A stretch of DNA of 64,000 bases from Plasmopara viticola. Lineage: Eukaryota; Oomycota; Peronosporomycetes; Peronosporales; Peronosporaceae. The notes under the pieces were generated by a model, which searched no databases, had not been told where the DNA came from, and worked only from the letters and a program-made list of their open reading frames with translations. Position 1 is the first letter of the stretch, and the number at the start of each line of letters is the position of its first letter. A program made the translations under genes and the position numbers. Shown here piece after piece: positions 10,501 through 21,843 of the stretch. The stretch spans positions 1 to 64,000 of the forward strand of contig MBPM02000114.1 in the NCBI GenBank assembly GCA_001695595.3, given 5' to 3'.

Positions 10501-11357
10501 GAACGGAGATGCGTGTTATCACTTAACTTTCCTTTTAATCAAAGGAAGAAGAATGAATGGTCATCAACTGTGGTCTCTACTGCACACATTAACCGGCTGT
10601 GGATGATGCATTGTTCTACACAAACTAAATGATGAGTTTTAAAGAGCAAGTGTTACCTTCATCATGATCTATTCGGACACTTCGAGCCTGGATAGCTTAT
10701 TAAGGAAATTTATCCCTGACATTTGACGTACCAAGAAAAATGTTTTGTGACGCATGCTCCAATCTAAACTATTACTTTTCGATCAACATATACAAACCGT
10801 TTAGCAGACTTGAAAGTGCTGTGTTTGGGTCGATTTTCTATCGACAAGTTCCTTTAGCTACGTCACAATTAAATGTATAGTCTCTCACGGTATACAAACG
10901 TACATCTTCTTACCTTACAACGGCCAAATTGTCGATCACTATTGTTAATATCATGACACAGTATCCTGATGATCTGATCACGACTGTACGCGCAGATGAC
11001 TCTGCTTAAATTCGTGCTTTGTTCGTGCTTTGTTCGTGCGTTTTCAACAGGATGTTAAAAGCGTCCGGTTTATATGCACACGACAAAAAAGCATCAAATT
11101 GGTGCAAATGATAGTTTTATGATATGATCTTATTCCTCTTTATTTACGGTTAAAATGGAGTCTTCTATGAGAATTACATTTAGCTTTTTTTGTACTATCG
11201 TCACAGGGATAAGCATGTATGATGCATTCTTCGACTCAGCGTACTGCGCAAATTGCCCCAGACATCTATTTTACAAATGATTGGGTGTTAGAAATCAAGA
11301 TAATGAAGCATCCATTGATCTGCTTTGGGTTTAGCCAGCCCCTCGACTTCGTGACAA
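7525..11357 (+). repeat. D segment, copy D1 (WD40 side to CRN side)
   Basis: A 3.8-kb non-minisatellite segment, also present reversed at 24289-31330 (interrupted) and 37289-41074, and forward at 48536-52347. I see no intact gene. An ATG-initiated 66-codon frame lies at 8684-8884. Coding-like but ATG-less pieces are near 9790-9900 (contains FTYGATLERQMVQVLYGWSL), 10010-10120 (Cys-rich, QRQCYDACYSDAE) and 10360-10600. A hairpin with an 8-base perfect stem (CCACACGT / ACGTGTGG, 7-base loop) is at 9577-9599 and is kept in all D copies. The last 700 bases contain the degraded LHQFD-type frame (10870-11120, minus). Confidence 0.6.
8684..8884 (+). CDS. hypothetical 66-aa ORF inside D1
   Basis: ATG-initiated, basic, no recognised domain. 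The overlapping frame (IVPIASHKWRDAKQIIRWSG) looks more protein-like and is open for longer in the D copy at 30043-30234, so this ORF may be only a shadow of it. Confidence 0.15.
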   Translation: MERCKTNYKMVWTKHQRRIVDDAVLSAHQFEHLNVLELLRKDTSNLLPKKRALKRMVHNQERICYM

Positions 11358-11760
11358 TCAATCACGCAGATCGAAAAGCGTGATAGACCAAGAGGGCCCT
11401 GCAACACCTTTTTTGCTGCGGAACGTTCGGTACCAGCTGCAGGACGTCTTGCACCGGCTTACTGAGTAGTCATAATTAATAAACGATTTACTTGTTTCAA
11501 GCATACCACATAATCTAACCATGTACGATAGTAACAGTAACGCGAAGTAGCTTGCGAATTGTGAAATTCCATACTTAAATAACATATAATAATAAGATCA
11601 CCACCGACACGTGGTTTTCCTGGCTTAAAGTAGTCTTTGAAAAACTTCGGGTTCTCGATCCACAACAACGGAAGCATGTGCAAATAGCCTTCCGGGTGTC
11701 TATGTTCATCAAGCGTCACACCTTCCGAGCCGCTTCTATCCAACCACACGTGTTTCAGTG
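11358..11760 (-). pseudogene. second CRN N-terminal fragment, copy of locus 3
   Basis: It reads WLDRSGSEGVTLDEHRHPEG, then PLLWIENPKFFKDYFKP, which is homologous to the LWIKNP region upstream of the HNH domain. Here the junction is shifted: the frame continues KPRVGG, and the HVSVV version lies one frame over. No effector domain follows. This fragment lies about 60 bases downstream of the HNH end. Confidence 0.55.
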
Positions 11761-11822
11761 AGATCGACCCAGCAAACGAACATTTCTATAACCCACCGTC
11801 CACGATAATGTGATTGAAGTCG

Positions 11823-13203
11823 CTATGGCAAACTTCCGGAGATGTTTGTATAGCCAAGAAATAGCAATATCATCTTTTCTTCCAAAGTGAACGCTTCGAC
11901 ACCCAACCTTCGTGCAATCGCCTTTGTTCTGGCCAACTGCGCTAGATGGTACAAACAGCGCCTAAAAGGACGTAGAATTGATCTGCTTGGCAAACGAAGT
12001 GCCTTACCATCCGGCTCGCCAACGAAGTGCCTTACCATCCGGCTCGCCAAAATAAATTGGACTTGTGCTTTCCCTCCAATATGCTGATACGAAGCCACCT
12101 CCGAGTACATCCCATTGCTCTTTGGTCAAGCTATCCACGAGCAGCTGCGTCTAGATCGTTGAATTATAAATATTTGATGTGAACAGATCGTACTTGTCGA
12201 CAAGGAACGCAATGTCGAGGTCATCGAAGGCGCTTGCTATCGGCCTGAACAACAGCAATCCGTTATTCACAACGTCAATATTCTCGATTTGCACAAAATT
12301 ATCTTTGAGGCGATCGTGTTCTCGTCGAGAAAGATGAGATGCAATCGCAACAGGACTCGGTAGACCAACTATCATCACCATGCATAGAACCATCGAGTCG
12401 CCGTTCTAATTTTCCCACAATCACATTTGAAGTCCTTCACCAATTGCTACTTCAGCTTTTTGGTTCTCGAATCCGTGTAATGGGAACGTTCAAGAACGTG
12501 CGTTTAAACAACGTGGCAGCAATTGCTGCGTATAAAGAGGAAGTGTGGTCTTTGGCCGAAATCACCACCAGCACGTGGATTTCCCCTTCGATTTGCTCAA
12601 GTCTCTCTCCAAAGCTCGTAGGGTTCTTGACCCACAACGAACGGATCCTTGTGCGTAATGAATCCGTCGTATGACGAATAATAGTACGGGTAATAGCCAA
12701 AGGCTTTGCCACCGTATCCTTTGCCGTAACCATAGTAGTCATTGCCGTTACCGTAGTTGTCATTGCCGTTGCCGTAGTTGTCATTGTCGTGGCCGTAGTG
12801 GTCGTTGCTGTGGCCGTGGTACTCATGGCTGTAGTCGTCGCAGTCCTTGCGTATTTGCTGTAGCCGCTGTGTTCCTTGTGCACGAAGCTCTTGTGGTTGG
12901 GGTCGTCGTCCTTGCAGGCGTAAGCAACGTGGCCGTAGTCCTTGTAATCATAGTCGTCTTTGCCGTTTCTGTAATCTATTGACTCGGTGGCCTGGGATTT
13001 ATCGTCTTCCAGGCGCCGACGATAGTGCAATGCCCATGTCGTGGTGTCTTTTGCGGTGGTCACACTCGCGCTTAAGCGGGTGGTGACTGTAGTCCCCGTA
13101 GGAGCCAAGGAGCAATTCCCGCTGGAGCATCTCGGGCATTAATCGATTGCAGGATGGAGGCACTGGCGTACAGGCTTAGCACTGCAAGCATATTAAACTG
13201 CAT
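11823..13203 (-). pseudogene. CRN-HNH chimeric locus, copy 3
   Basis: Signal-peptide ATG at 13203. The frame 12452-13108 (no ATG) carries the SKYA deletion, the Thr/Ala reading, LWVKNP and HVLVVIS, and stops at a frame change after NVPITR. The HNH part 12151-12393 is open to a TAG after YNPTI. The C-terminal part 11823-12110 has an in-frame loss of the NAPRFNVLTT segment, shared with copies 6 and 7, and a tandem duplication of about 28 bases (CGAAGTGCCTTACC...) near 11992-12047. The upstream half resembles copies 1/8/10, the downstream half copies 6/7, so the copy is a mosaic. Confidence 0.75.
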
Positions 13204-13754
13204 CTTGGCCGCGCAGTTGCTCGACTTGAATGGATGTATTCGCTTGTTGTCGATTGCTGAGGAGAAGGCGAAATGAAAAGTGAGAGAGCGCAATATCTCA
13301 AGAGCGCTTCCTATTTGATGTGCCACGGCAAGAAAAGTCTCTTGCGAATCTCTTGCAAACTGTACGGCAAGCGTAATCACTGTCGAGTCTCTTTCAGTAT
13401 TTTTAGAGAGCTTTGTGTATGGCAGTATTTTTAGAGAGCTTCGTGTATTCTAAAAGCCGATTGACAAGGGTACCTTCATTATGATTGCATAGAAAAGTAA
13501 AACAGATGATCAGCTGGCTGTCCCAATTCTTGACACCTCGGAAAACTTATTCTCTAGCAAATTCTCTTGCCGTGCCACTTTGTATACAAAGCTTTCTTAA
13601 AAAACTGAAAGAGACTAATGATAAAAGCGTCTGAGAACACATCAATAATCAGCATTTGATCATTTCTCGCTCTCTCACTTTACATTTCGCCTTCTTCTCA
13701 GCAATCGACAACTAGCAAATACATCCATTCAAGTCGAGCAACTGCGCGGCCAAG
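13204..13754. promoter_or_regulatory. divergent promoter spacer P2 between copies 3 and 4
   Basis: Inr-type elements at 13267-13289 (-) and 13669-13691 (+); the plus one reads TCACTTTACATTTCGCC. The halves are reversed compared with P1: left is type R, right is type L. The minus side has a partial duplication of the AGAGAGCTT...GTGTAT stretch near 13402-13446. Confidence 0.6.
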
Positions 13755-15178
13755 ATGCAGTTCAATATGCTTGCAGTGCTAAGCCTGTACGCCAGTGCCT
13801 CCATCCTGCAATCGATTAATGCCCGAGATGCTCCAGCGGGAATTGCTCCTTGGCTCTTTCGGGGACTACAGTCACCATCCGCTTTAGCGCGATTGTAACC
13901 ATCGCAAAAGACACCACGACATGGGCATTGCACTATCGTCGGCGCCTGGAAGACGATAAATCCTAGGACACCGAGTCAATAGATTACAGAAACGGCAAAG
14001 ACGACTATGATTACAAGGACTACGGCCACGTTGCTTACGCCTGCAAGGACGACGACCCCAACCACAAGAGCTTCGTGCACAAGGAACACAGCGGCTACAG
14101 CAAATACGCAAGGACTACGACGACTACAGCCATGAGTACCACGGCCACGGCAACGACTTCTACGGCCACGGCAACGACTACTACGGCCACGGCAATGACA
14201 ACTACGGCAACGGCAACGACTAATATGGTTACGGCAAAGAATACGGTGGCAAAGCCTTTGGCTATTACCCGGACTACTATTCGTCATACGACGGATTCAT
14301 TACGCACAAGGATCCGTTCGTTGTGGATCAAGAACTATACGAACTTTGGAGAGAGATTTGAGCCAAACGAAGGGGAAATCCACGTGCTGGTGGTGATTTC
14401 GGCCAAAGACCACACTTCCTCTCTATACGCAGCAATTGCTGCCACGTTGTTCTAACGCACGTTCTGGAACGTTCCCAGTACCACGGATTCGAGAACTCAA
14501 AAGCTGAAGCAGCAATTGGTGAAGGACTTCAAATGCGATTATGGGAAAAATAAGAACGGGGACTCGATGCTTCTTTGCATGGTGATGAATGTTGGTCTAC
14601 CGAGTCTTGTTGCGATTGCATCTCATCTTTTCCGACGAGAACACGATCGCTTCAAAGGTAATTTTGTGCAAATCGAGAATATTGACGTTGTAAATAACGG
14701 ATTGCTGTTGTTCAGGCCGGTCGCAAGCGCCTTCGATGATCTCGACATTGCGTTCCTTGTCGACAAGTACGATCTGTTCACATCAAATATTTATAATCCA
14801 ACGATCTAGACGCACAGCTGCTCATGGACAGCTTGACCCAAGAGCAATGGGATGTACTTGGAGGTGGATTCGTACCAGCATATTGGAGGGCAAGCACAAG
14901 TACAATCTACGCTACAAATGCGCCGCGATTCAATGTGCTCACAACAGTTGGCGAGCTGGATGGTAAGGCACTTCGTTTTCCAAGCAGGTCAATTCTACGT
15001 TCTTTTAGGCGCTGTTTGAATCATCACGCTCAGTTGGCTAGAACAAAGGCGACTGCACGAAGGATGGGTGTCGAAAGTATATAGCTTCGATGACTTCTCG
15101 TCAGAAGGATTCACACTGGAAGAAAAGATGATATTGCTATTTCTTGGCTATACGAACATCTCTGGATGTTTGCCTTAG
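13755..15178 (+). pseudogene. CRN-HNH chimeric locus, copy 4
   Basis: The signal-peptide frame stops after about 47 codons. The SKYA 1-base deletion joins the Tyr/His-rich part to the CRN frame, which reads LWIKNYTNFG and HVLVVIS and stops at TAA 14453-14455. The A-run before the HNH domain is full length (GKNKNGDS), so 14516-14809 is open into the HNH core (H of ASHLF, Asn-Asn-Gly) and stops at YNPTI. The C-terminal part follows in another frame (14824-15084) and ends near TNISGCLP at 15178. Confidence 0.75.
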
Positions 15179-15244
15179 CGACTTCAATCACATTATCGTG
15201 GACGGTGAGTGATATAAGTGTTCGTTTGCTGGGTCGATCTCACT

Positions 15245-15668
15245 GAAACACGTGTGGTTGGATAAAAGCGGCGCGGAAGGTGTGACGCTCGATGAACATA
15301 GACACCCGGAAGGCTATTTGCACATGCTTCCGTTGTTGTGGACCAAGAACCCGAAGTTTTTCAAAGACTACTTTAAGCCAAACAAAGGGGAAATCTACGT
15401 GTTGGTGGTGATCTTATTATTATATGGTATTTTAAGTAATGAATTGCATAATTGGCAAGCTACTTCGCGTTACTGTTACTATCGTACATGGTTAGATCAT
15501 GTGGTTTGTAAATCGATTATTAATTATGACTACTCAGTAAGCCGGTGCAAGACGTCCTGCAGCTGGTGCCGAACGTTCCGCAGCAAAAAAGGTGTTGCAG
15601 GACCCTCTTGGTCTATCACGCTTTTCGATCTGCGTGATTGTTTGTCACGAAGTCGAGGGGCTGGCTAA
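15245..15668 (+). pseudogene. second CRN N-terminal fragment, copy of locus 4
   Basis: It reads WLDKSGAEGVTLDEHRHPEG, PLLWTKNPKFFKDYFKPNKG, then YVLVVI in place of HVLVVVP. A small deletion after LDHVVC changes the frame. The tail SCSWCRTFRSKKGVAG is not a domain I recognise. Confidence 0.6.
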
Positions 15669-16736
15669 AACTGTAGCAGATAATTGAATGCTTCATTATC
15701 TGGATTCCTGTCACCCCATTCATTTGTAAGATAGATTTGTGAGGCAGTTTGCGCAATACGCTGGAGTCGAAGAATGCACCATACATGCTTATCACTGTGA
15801 CGATAGTACAAAAAAGCCAAATGCAATCCTCATAGAAGACTCCATTTTAATTGTAAATAAAGAGGAATGAGATCATATCATAAAAAATATAGGCTCACTA
15901 TCATTTGCACCAATTTGATGCTTCTGAGTCATGTGCATATAAACCGGACGCTTTTGACATCTTGTTGAAAAGGCACGAATTAAGCACGAGTTTAAGCAGC
16001 GTCATCTACGCGTACAGTCGTGATCAAATCATCAGAATATCGTGTCATGATATGAACAATACTGATCGACAATTTGGCCGTTGTAAGGTAAGAAGATGTA
16101 CGTTTGTTTACCGTGAGAAACTATACATTTAATTGTGACGTAGCTAAAGGAGCTTGTCGATAGAAAATCGACCCAAAAACAGCACTTTCAAGTCTGCTAA
16201 ACGGTTTGTATATGTTGATCGAAAAGCAATATTAAGATTAGAACATGCCTCACAAAACATTTTTCTTGGTACGTCAAATGTCAGGGATAAATTTCCCTTA
16301 TAAGCTATCCAGGCTCGAAGTGTCCAAATAGATCATGATGAAGGTAACACTTGCTCTTTAAAACTCATCATTTAGTTTGTGTAGAACAATGCATCATCCA
16401 CAGCCGGTTAATGTGTGCAGTAGAGACCACAGTTGAAGACCATCCATTCTTCTTCCTTTGTTTAAAAGAAAAGTAAAGTGATTACATGCATCTCCGTTCG
16501 CCTTTATCCCTATGCGAAGGCAAAGCCTAATTATACGAATGTTCGCATAGCTGTTCCACTTTTCTTTCGTCAGACATCTATCTTGTCGTCTCTCGTCGTG
16601 CGTGTGATGGTCAAGCTTGCTCCCGTCTGCATCCACCACTCAGTAAAAGGGAGCGACTTCATACATGCACTGATTGCATCAAATCAGTGCAGCTGCGTTT
16701 GAGCAATACCTTAGTGAAAAAGGTTTCTTTTAGCAC
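15669..16736 (-). repeat. partial D segment (reversed)
   Basis: It holds the best version of the LHQFD-type frame (15905-16132, plus), which is 75 codons, opens with TTG and has no ATG upstream before a TAG at 15890. Near 16394-16702 are two opposed ATG-less frames. I call no gene here. Confidence 0.55.
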
Positions 16737-17159
16737 TTTAAAGAAAGCTTTGTATATGAAGTGGCACGGCAAGAGAATTTGCTAGAGAATAAGTTTTCCG
16801 AGGTGTCAAGAATTGGGACAGCCAGCTGATTATCTGTTTTACTTTTCTATGCAATCATAATTAAGGTACCCTTGTCAATCGGCTTTTAGAAATATGTCAT
16901 TCTCTTGCAGATTCTTTTGCATTGGCACTTCGGTCGATCGTCATATACGAAGCTCTCTCAAGATACTGAAAGAGACTCGAGAGTTATTACGCTTGCCGTA
17001 CAGTTCGCAAGAGACTCGCAAGAGACTATTTTTGCCGTGGCACATCAAATAGGAAGCGCTCTTAAGATATTGCGCTCTCTCACTTTTCATTTCGCCTTCT
17101 TCTCAGCATTCGACAACTAGCAAGTACATCCATTCAAGTCAAGCAACTGAGCAGCCAAG
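16737..17159 (+). promoter_or_regulatory. single-sided promoter spacer before copy 5
   Basis: About three quarters of a spacer, with only the type-R side complete. The Inr-type element lies at 17074-17096, 64 bases before the ATG at 17160. The other side is cut at the D junction. Confidence 0.6.
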
Positions 17160-18602
17160 ATGCAGTTTGATATGCTTGCAGTGCTATGCCTATACGTCAA
17201 TGCCTTTATCCTGCAATCGATTGATGCCCGAGATACTCCAGCGGGAATTGCTCCTTGGCTCCTACGGGGACTACATTCACCACCCGCTTAAGCGCGATTG
17301 TGGACACCGCAAAAGACACCACGACATGGGCATTGCACTATCGTCGGCGCCTGGAAGACGATAAATCCCAGGCCACCGAGTCAATAGATTACAGAAACGG
17401 CAAAGACGACTATGATTACAAGGACCACAGCCACGTTGCTTACGCCTGCAAGGACGACGACCACAACCACAAGAGCTTCGTGCACAAAGAACACAGCGGC
17501 TACAGCAAATTCGGCAAGGACTACGACGACTACAGCCATGAGTACCACGGCCACGGCAACGACTTCTACGGCCACGGCAACGACCACTACGGCCACGGCA
17601 ACGACCACTACGGCCACAACAATGACAACTACGGTAACGGCAATGACTACTATGGTTACGGCAAAGGATACGGTGGTAAAGCCTTTGGCTATTACCCGGA
17701 CTACTATTCGTCATACGACGGATTCATTACGCACAAGGATCCGTTCGTTGTGGATCAAGAACCCGACAAACTTTGGAGAGAGATTTGAGCGAATCGAAGG
17801 GGAAATCCACGTGCTGGTGGTGATTTCGGCCAAAGACCACACTTCCTCTCTATACGCAGCAATTGCTGCCACGTTGTTTCAACGCACGTTCTGGAACATT
17901 CCCAGTACCACGGATTCGAGAACTCAAAAGCTGAAGCAGCAATCGGTGAAGGACTTCAAATGCGATTGTGGGAAAAATAAGAACGGCGACTCGATGCTTC
18001 TTTGCATGGTGATGAAATGTTGGTCTACCGAGTCTTGTTGCGATTGCATCTCATCTTTTCCGACGAGAACACGATCGCTTCAAAGGTAATTTTGTGCAAA
18101 TCGAGAATATTGACGTTGTAAATAACGGATTGCTGTTGTTCAGGCCGGTCGCAAGCGCCTTCGATGATCTCGACATTGCGTTCCTTGTCGACAAGTACGA
18201 TCTGTTCACATTGGACATTTTCAATCCAACGATCTAGACGCACAGCTGCTCATGGACAGCTTGACCCAAGAGCAATGGGATGTACTTGGAGGTGGATTCG
18301 TACCAGCATATTGGAGGGCAAGCACAAGTACAATCTACGCTACAATTGCGCCGCGATTCAATGTGCTCACAACAGTTGGCGAGCTGGATGGTAAGGCACT
18401 TCGTTTTCCAAGCAGGTCAATTCTACGTCCTTTTAGGCGCTGTTTGTATCATCACGCTCAGTTGGCTAAAACAAAGGCGACTGCACGAAGGATGGGTGTC
18501 GAAAGTATATAGCTTCGATGACTTCTCGTCAGAAGGGTTCACAAGAAAAGATGATATTGCTATTTCTTGGCTATACGAACATTTCGGATGTTTGCCATTG
18601 CG
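17160..18602 (+). pseudogene. CRN-HNH chimeric locus, copy 5
   Basis: The signal peptide reads MQFDMLAVLCLYVNAFILQS, and its frame stops after about 43 codons. The Gly/Tyr/His frame (17255-17788, no ATG) is the longest clean reading: KDDYDYKDHSHVAYACKDDD, GYSKFGKDYDDYSHEY, five 7-residue units, GYGKGYGGKAFGYYPDYYSS, and a stop after LWREI. The overlapping CRN frame (17412-18089) gives LWIKNPTNFG and HVLVVIS and continues through GKNKNGDSMLLCMV into the HNH start, then breaks at an extra A near 18017. The usual TAG at the end is lost (CCATTGCG). Confidence 0.75.
17540..17665 (+). repeat. 21-base minisatellite, GHGNDxY units (copy 5 example)
   Basis: Five units of 21 bases reading Gly-His-Gly-Asn-Asp-(Phe/His/Asn/Tyr)-Tyr. 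One frame over, the same bases read Thr-Ala-Thr-Ala-Thr-Thr-Thr, and both frames are free of stops. Unit number differs between copies: about five in 5, 9 and 12, four in 6, 7 and 14, and fewer in 8 and 15. Confidence 0.8.
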
Positions 18603-18664
18603 ACTTCAATCACATTATCGTGGGCGGTGAGTAGTATAAGTGTTCGTTTGCTGGGTCGATCTCA

Positions 18665-19096
18665 CTGAAACACGTGTGTTTGGATAGAAGCGGCGCGGAA
18701 GGTGTGACGCTCGATGCATAGACACCCGGAAGGCTATTTGCACATGCTTCCGTTGTTGTGGATCGAGAACCCGAAGTTTTCAAAGACTACTTTAAGCCAA
18801 ACAAAGGGGAAATCTACGTGTTGGTGGTGATCTTATTATTATATGGTATTTTAAGTAATGAATTGCATATTTCGCAAGCTACTTCGCGTTACTGTTACTA
18901 TCGTACATGGTTAGATCATGTGGTATGCTTGAAACAAGTAAATCGTTATTGATTATGACTACTCAGTAAGCCGGTGCAAGACGTCCTGCAGCTGGTGCCG
19001 AACGTTCCGCAGCAAAAAAGGTGTTGCAGGACCCTCTTGGTCTATCACGCTTTTCGATTTGCGTGATTGTTTGTCACGAAGTCGAGGGGCTGGCTA
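18665..19096 (+). pseudogene. second CRN N-terminal fragment, copy of locus 5
   Basis: Same layout as at 15245, with two small deletions: one after the LD of VTLDE (GATGCATAG) and one in the T-run before the KDYFKP part. The junction reads YVLVVI. Confidence 0.55.
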
Positions 19097-19388
19097 AAAC
19101 TGTAGCAGATAATTGAATGCTTCATTTTCTTGATTCCTGTCACCCATTCATTTGTAAGATAGATTTCTGAGGCAGTTTGCGCAATACGCTGATGTCGAAG
19201 AATGCACCATACATGCTTATCACTGTGACGATAGTACAAAAAAGCCAAATGCAATCCTCATAGAAGACTCCATTTTAATTATAAATAAAGAGGAATGAGA
19301 TCATATCATAAAAAAGTTAGGCTCACTATCATTTGCACCAATTTGATGCTTCTGAGTCATGTGCATATAAAATGGACGCTTTTGACAT
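19097..19388. repeat. partial D segment up to an inverted junction
   Basis: It contains the start of the LHQFD-type frame, which ends abruptly at TTTTGACAT. From here the sequence continues as the opposite strand of the same region. The 6-base TGACAT at 19383-19388 belongs to both flanks. Confidence 0.7.
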
Positions 19389-19997
19389 TTGACGTACCAA
19401 GAAAAATGTTTTGTGACGCATGTTCCAATCTAAACTATTACTTTTCGATCAACATATACAAAGCGTTTAGCAGACTTTAAAGTGCTGTGTTTGGGTCGAT
19501 TTTCTATCGACAAGCTCCTTTAGCTACGTCACAATTAAATGTATAGTTTCTCACGGTATACAAACGTACATCTTCTTACCTTACAACGGCCAAATTGTCG
19601 ATCAGTATTGTTAATATCATGACACGGTATTCTGATGATTTGATCACGACTGTACGCGTAGATGACGCTGCTTAAACTCGTGCTTAATTCGTGCCTTTTC
19701 AACAAGATGTCAAAAGCGTCCGGTTTATATGCACACGACAAAAAAGCATCAAATTGGTGCAAATGATAGTGAGCCTAACTTTTTTATGATATGATCTCAT
19801 TCCTCTTTATTTACAATTAACATGGAGTCTTCTATGAGGATTGCATTTGGCTTTTTTGTACTATCGTCACAGTGATAAGCATGTATGGTGCATTCTTCGA
19901 CATCAGCGTATTGCGCAAACTGCCTCAGAAATCTATCTTACAAATGAATGGGTGACAGGAATCAAGAAAATGAAGCATTCAATTATCTGCTACAGTT
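19389..19997. repeat. partial D segment (forward), after the inverted junction
   Basis: It carries a second LHQFD-type frame at 19535-19762 (minus, no ATG). It runs from TTGACGTACCAAG to the end of the CRN fragment of copy 6 and mirrors 19097-19388 and 15669-16270. Confidence 0.65.
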
Positions 19998-20420
19998 TTA
20001 GCCAGCCCCTCGACTTCGTGACAAACAATCACGCAGATCGAAAAGCGTGATAGACCAAGAGGGTCCTGCAACACCTTTTTTGCTGCGGAACGTTCGGCAC
20101 CAGCTGCAGGACGTCTTGCACCGACTTACTGAGTAGTATTGATTAATAAACGATTTACTTGTTTCAAGCAAACCACATAATCTAACCATGTACGATAGTA
20201 ACAGTAACGCGAAGTAGCTTGCGAATTGTGAAATTCCATACTTAAAATAACATATAATAATAAGATCACCACCGACACGTGGTTTTCCTGGCTTAAAGTA
20301 GTCTTTGAAAAACTTCGGGTTCTCGATCCACAACAACGGAAGCATGTGCAAATAGCCTTCCGGGTGTCTATGTTCATCAAGCGTCACACCTTCCGAGCCG
20401 CTTCTACCCAACCACACGTG
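19998..20420 (-). pseudogene. second CRN N-terminal fragment, copy of locus 6
   Basis: It reads WLGRSGSEGVTLDEHRHPEG, PLLWIENPKFFKDYFKPGK, then PRVGGD. The HVSVV version lies in the neighbouring frame (20126-20380). It is the same subtype as copies 3, 7 and 14. Confidence 0.55.
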
Positions 20421-20490
20421 TTTCAGTGAGATCGACCCAGCAAACGAACACTTATATCACTCACCGTCCACGATAATGTGATTGAAGTCG

Positions 20491-21843
20491 CTATGGCAAA
20501 CTTCCGGAGATGTTTGTATAGCCAAGAAATAGCAATATCATCTTTTCTTCCAAAGTGAACGCTTCGACACCCAACCTTCGTGCAATCGCCTTTGTTCTGG
20601 CCAACTGCGCTAGATGGTACAAACAGCGCCTAAAAGGACGTAGAATTGATCTGCTTGGAAAACGAAGTGCCTTACCATCCGGCTCGCCAAAATAAATTGG
20701 ACTTGTGCTTTCCCTCCAATATGCTGATACGAAGCCACCTCCAAGTACATCCCATTGCTCTTTGGTCAAGCTATCCACGAGCAGCTGCGTCTAGATCGTT
20801 GAATTAAAATATCTAATGTTAACAGATCGTGCTTGTCGACAAGAAACGCAATGTCGAGGTCATCGAAGGCGCTTGCGACCGGCCTAAACAGCAGCAATCC
20901 GTCATTTACAACGTCAATATTCTCGATTCGCACAAAATTACCTTTGAGGCGATCGTGTTCTCGTCGAGAAAGATGAGATGCAATCGCAACAGGAATCGGT
21001 AGACCAACATTCATCACCATGCAAAGAAGCATCGAGTCGCCGTTCTTATTTTCCCACAATCACATTTGAAGTCCTTCACCAATTGCTGCTTCAGCTTTTG
21101 AGTTCTCGAATCCGTGTAATGGGAACGTTCAAGAACGTGCGTTTAAACAACGTGGCAGCAATTGCTGCGTATAGAGAGGAAGTGTGGTCTTTGGCCGAAA
21201 CCACCACCAGCACGTGGATTTCCCCTTCGATTTGCTCAAATCTCTCTCCAAAGTTTGTCGGGTTCTTGATCCACAACGAACGGATCCTTGTGCGTAATGA
21301 ATCCGTCGTATGACGAATAGTAGTCCGGGTAATAGCCAAAGGCTTTGCCACCGTATCCTTTGCCGTAACCATAGTAGTCATTGCCGTTGCCGTAGTTGTC
21401 ATTGTCGTGGCCGTAGTAGTCGTTGCCGTGGCCGTAGAAGTCGTTGCCGTGGCCGTGGTGCTCATGGCTGTAGTCGTCGTAGTCCTTGCCAAATTTGCTG
21501 TAGCCGCGGTGTTCCTTGTGCACGAAGCTCTTGTGGTTGTGGTCGTCGTCCTTGCAGGCGTAAGCATCGTGGCCGTAGTCCTTGTAATCATAGTCGTCTT
21601 TGCCGTTGCTGTAGTCTGTTGACTCGGTGGCCTGGGATTTATCGTCTTCCAGGCGCCGACGATAGTGCAATGCCCATGTCGTGGTGTCTTTTGCGATGGT
21701 TACAATCGCGCTAAAGCGGATGGTGACTGTAGTCCCCGTAGGAGCCAAGGAGAGGTTCCCGCTGGAGCACCTCGGGCATCAATCGATTGCAGGATGGAGG
21801 CACTGACGTATAGGCTTAGCACTGCAAGCATATTAAACTGCAT
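20491..21843 (-). pseudogene. CRN-HNH chimeric locus, copy 6
   Basis: Signal-peptide ATG at 21843. The Gly/Tyr/His frame is open at 21236-21748 to LWREI with four repeat units. The CRN frame 21091-21591 has LWIKNPTNFG and HVLVVVSA. One A is missing in the A-run before the HNH domain, so the ORF 20766-21059 restarts at MWENKNGDSM. Its HNH triad segment has Asn-Asp-Gly in place of Asn-Asn-Gly. The C-terminal part 20491-20778 carries the NAPRFNVLTT deletion. Confidence 0.75.

Larger units (their letters stand above)
3760..13479. repeat. 9.7-kb module, interior in forward orientation
   Basis: It is bounded by copy 2 (+) and copy 3 (-), which point inwards as long inverted ends. The interior order is 94-aa ORF, 80-aa ORF, WD40 fragment, D segment, second CRN fragment. 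The modules at 22130-35075 and 35076-44806 have the reverse interior order, while 44807-54585 has the same order as here. Confidence 0.8.
13480..16736. repeat. truncated module arm (copy 4 to partial D)
   Basis: Half spacer, copy 4, CRN fragment, then the start of a reversed D segment that breaks off after TTTCTTTTAGCAC at 16736 and passes directly into a type-R half spacer. The same break occurs at 57831. Confidence 0.75.

Noticed and set aside
13072..13380. N-terminal extension of the signal-peptide frame into the spacer
   Set aside because: It begins with GTG and runs through the Inr-type element. The ATG at 13203 is the better start.
15905..16132. 75-codon LHQFD-type frame repeated in several copies
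   Set aside because: It opens with TTG, has a stop just upstream, no ATG, and is degraded in three other copies. Kept only as part of the D segment.
17540..17665. CRISPR-like array
   Set aside because: The repeat is a coding minisatellite without spacers, in a eukaryotic context.
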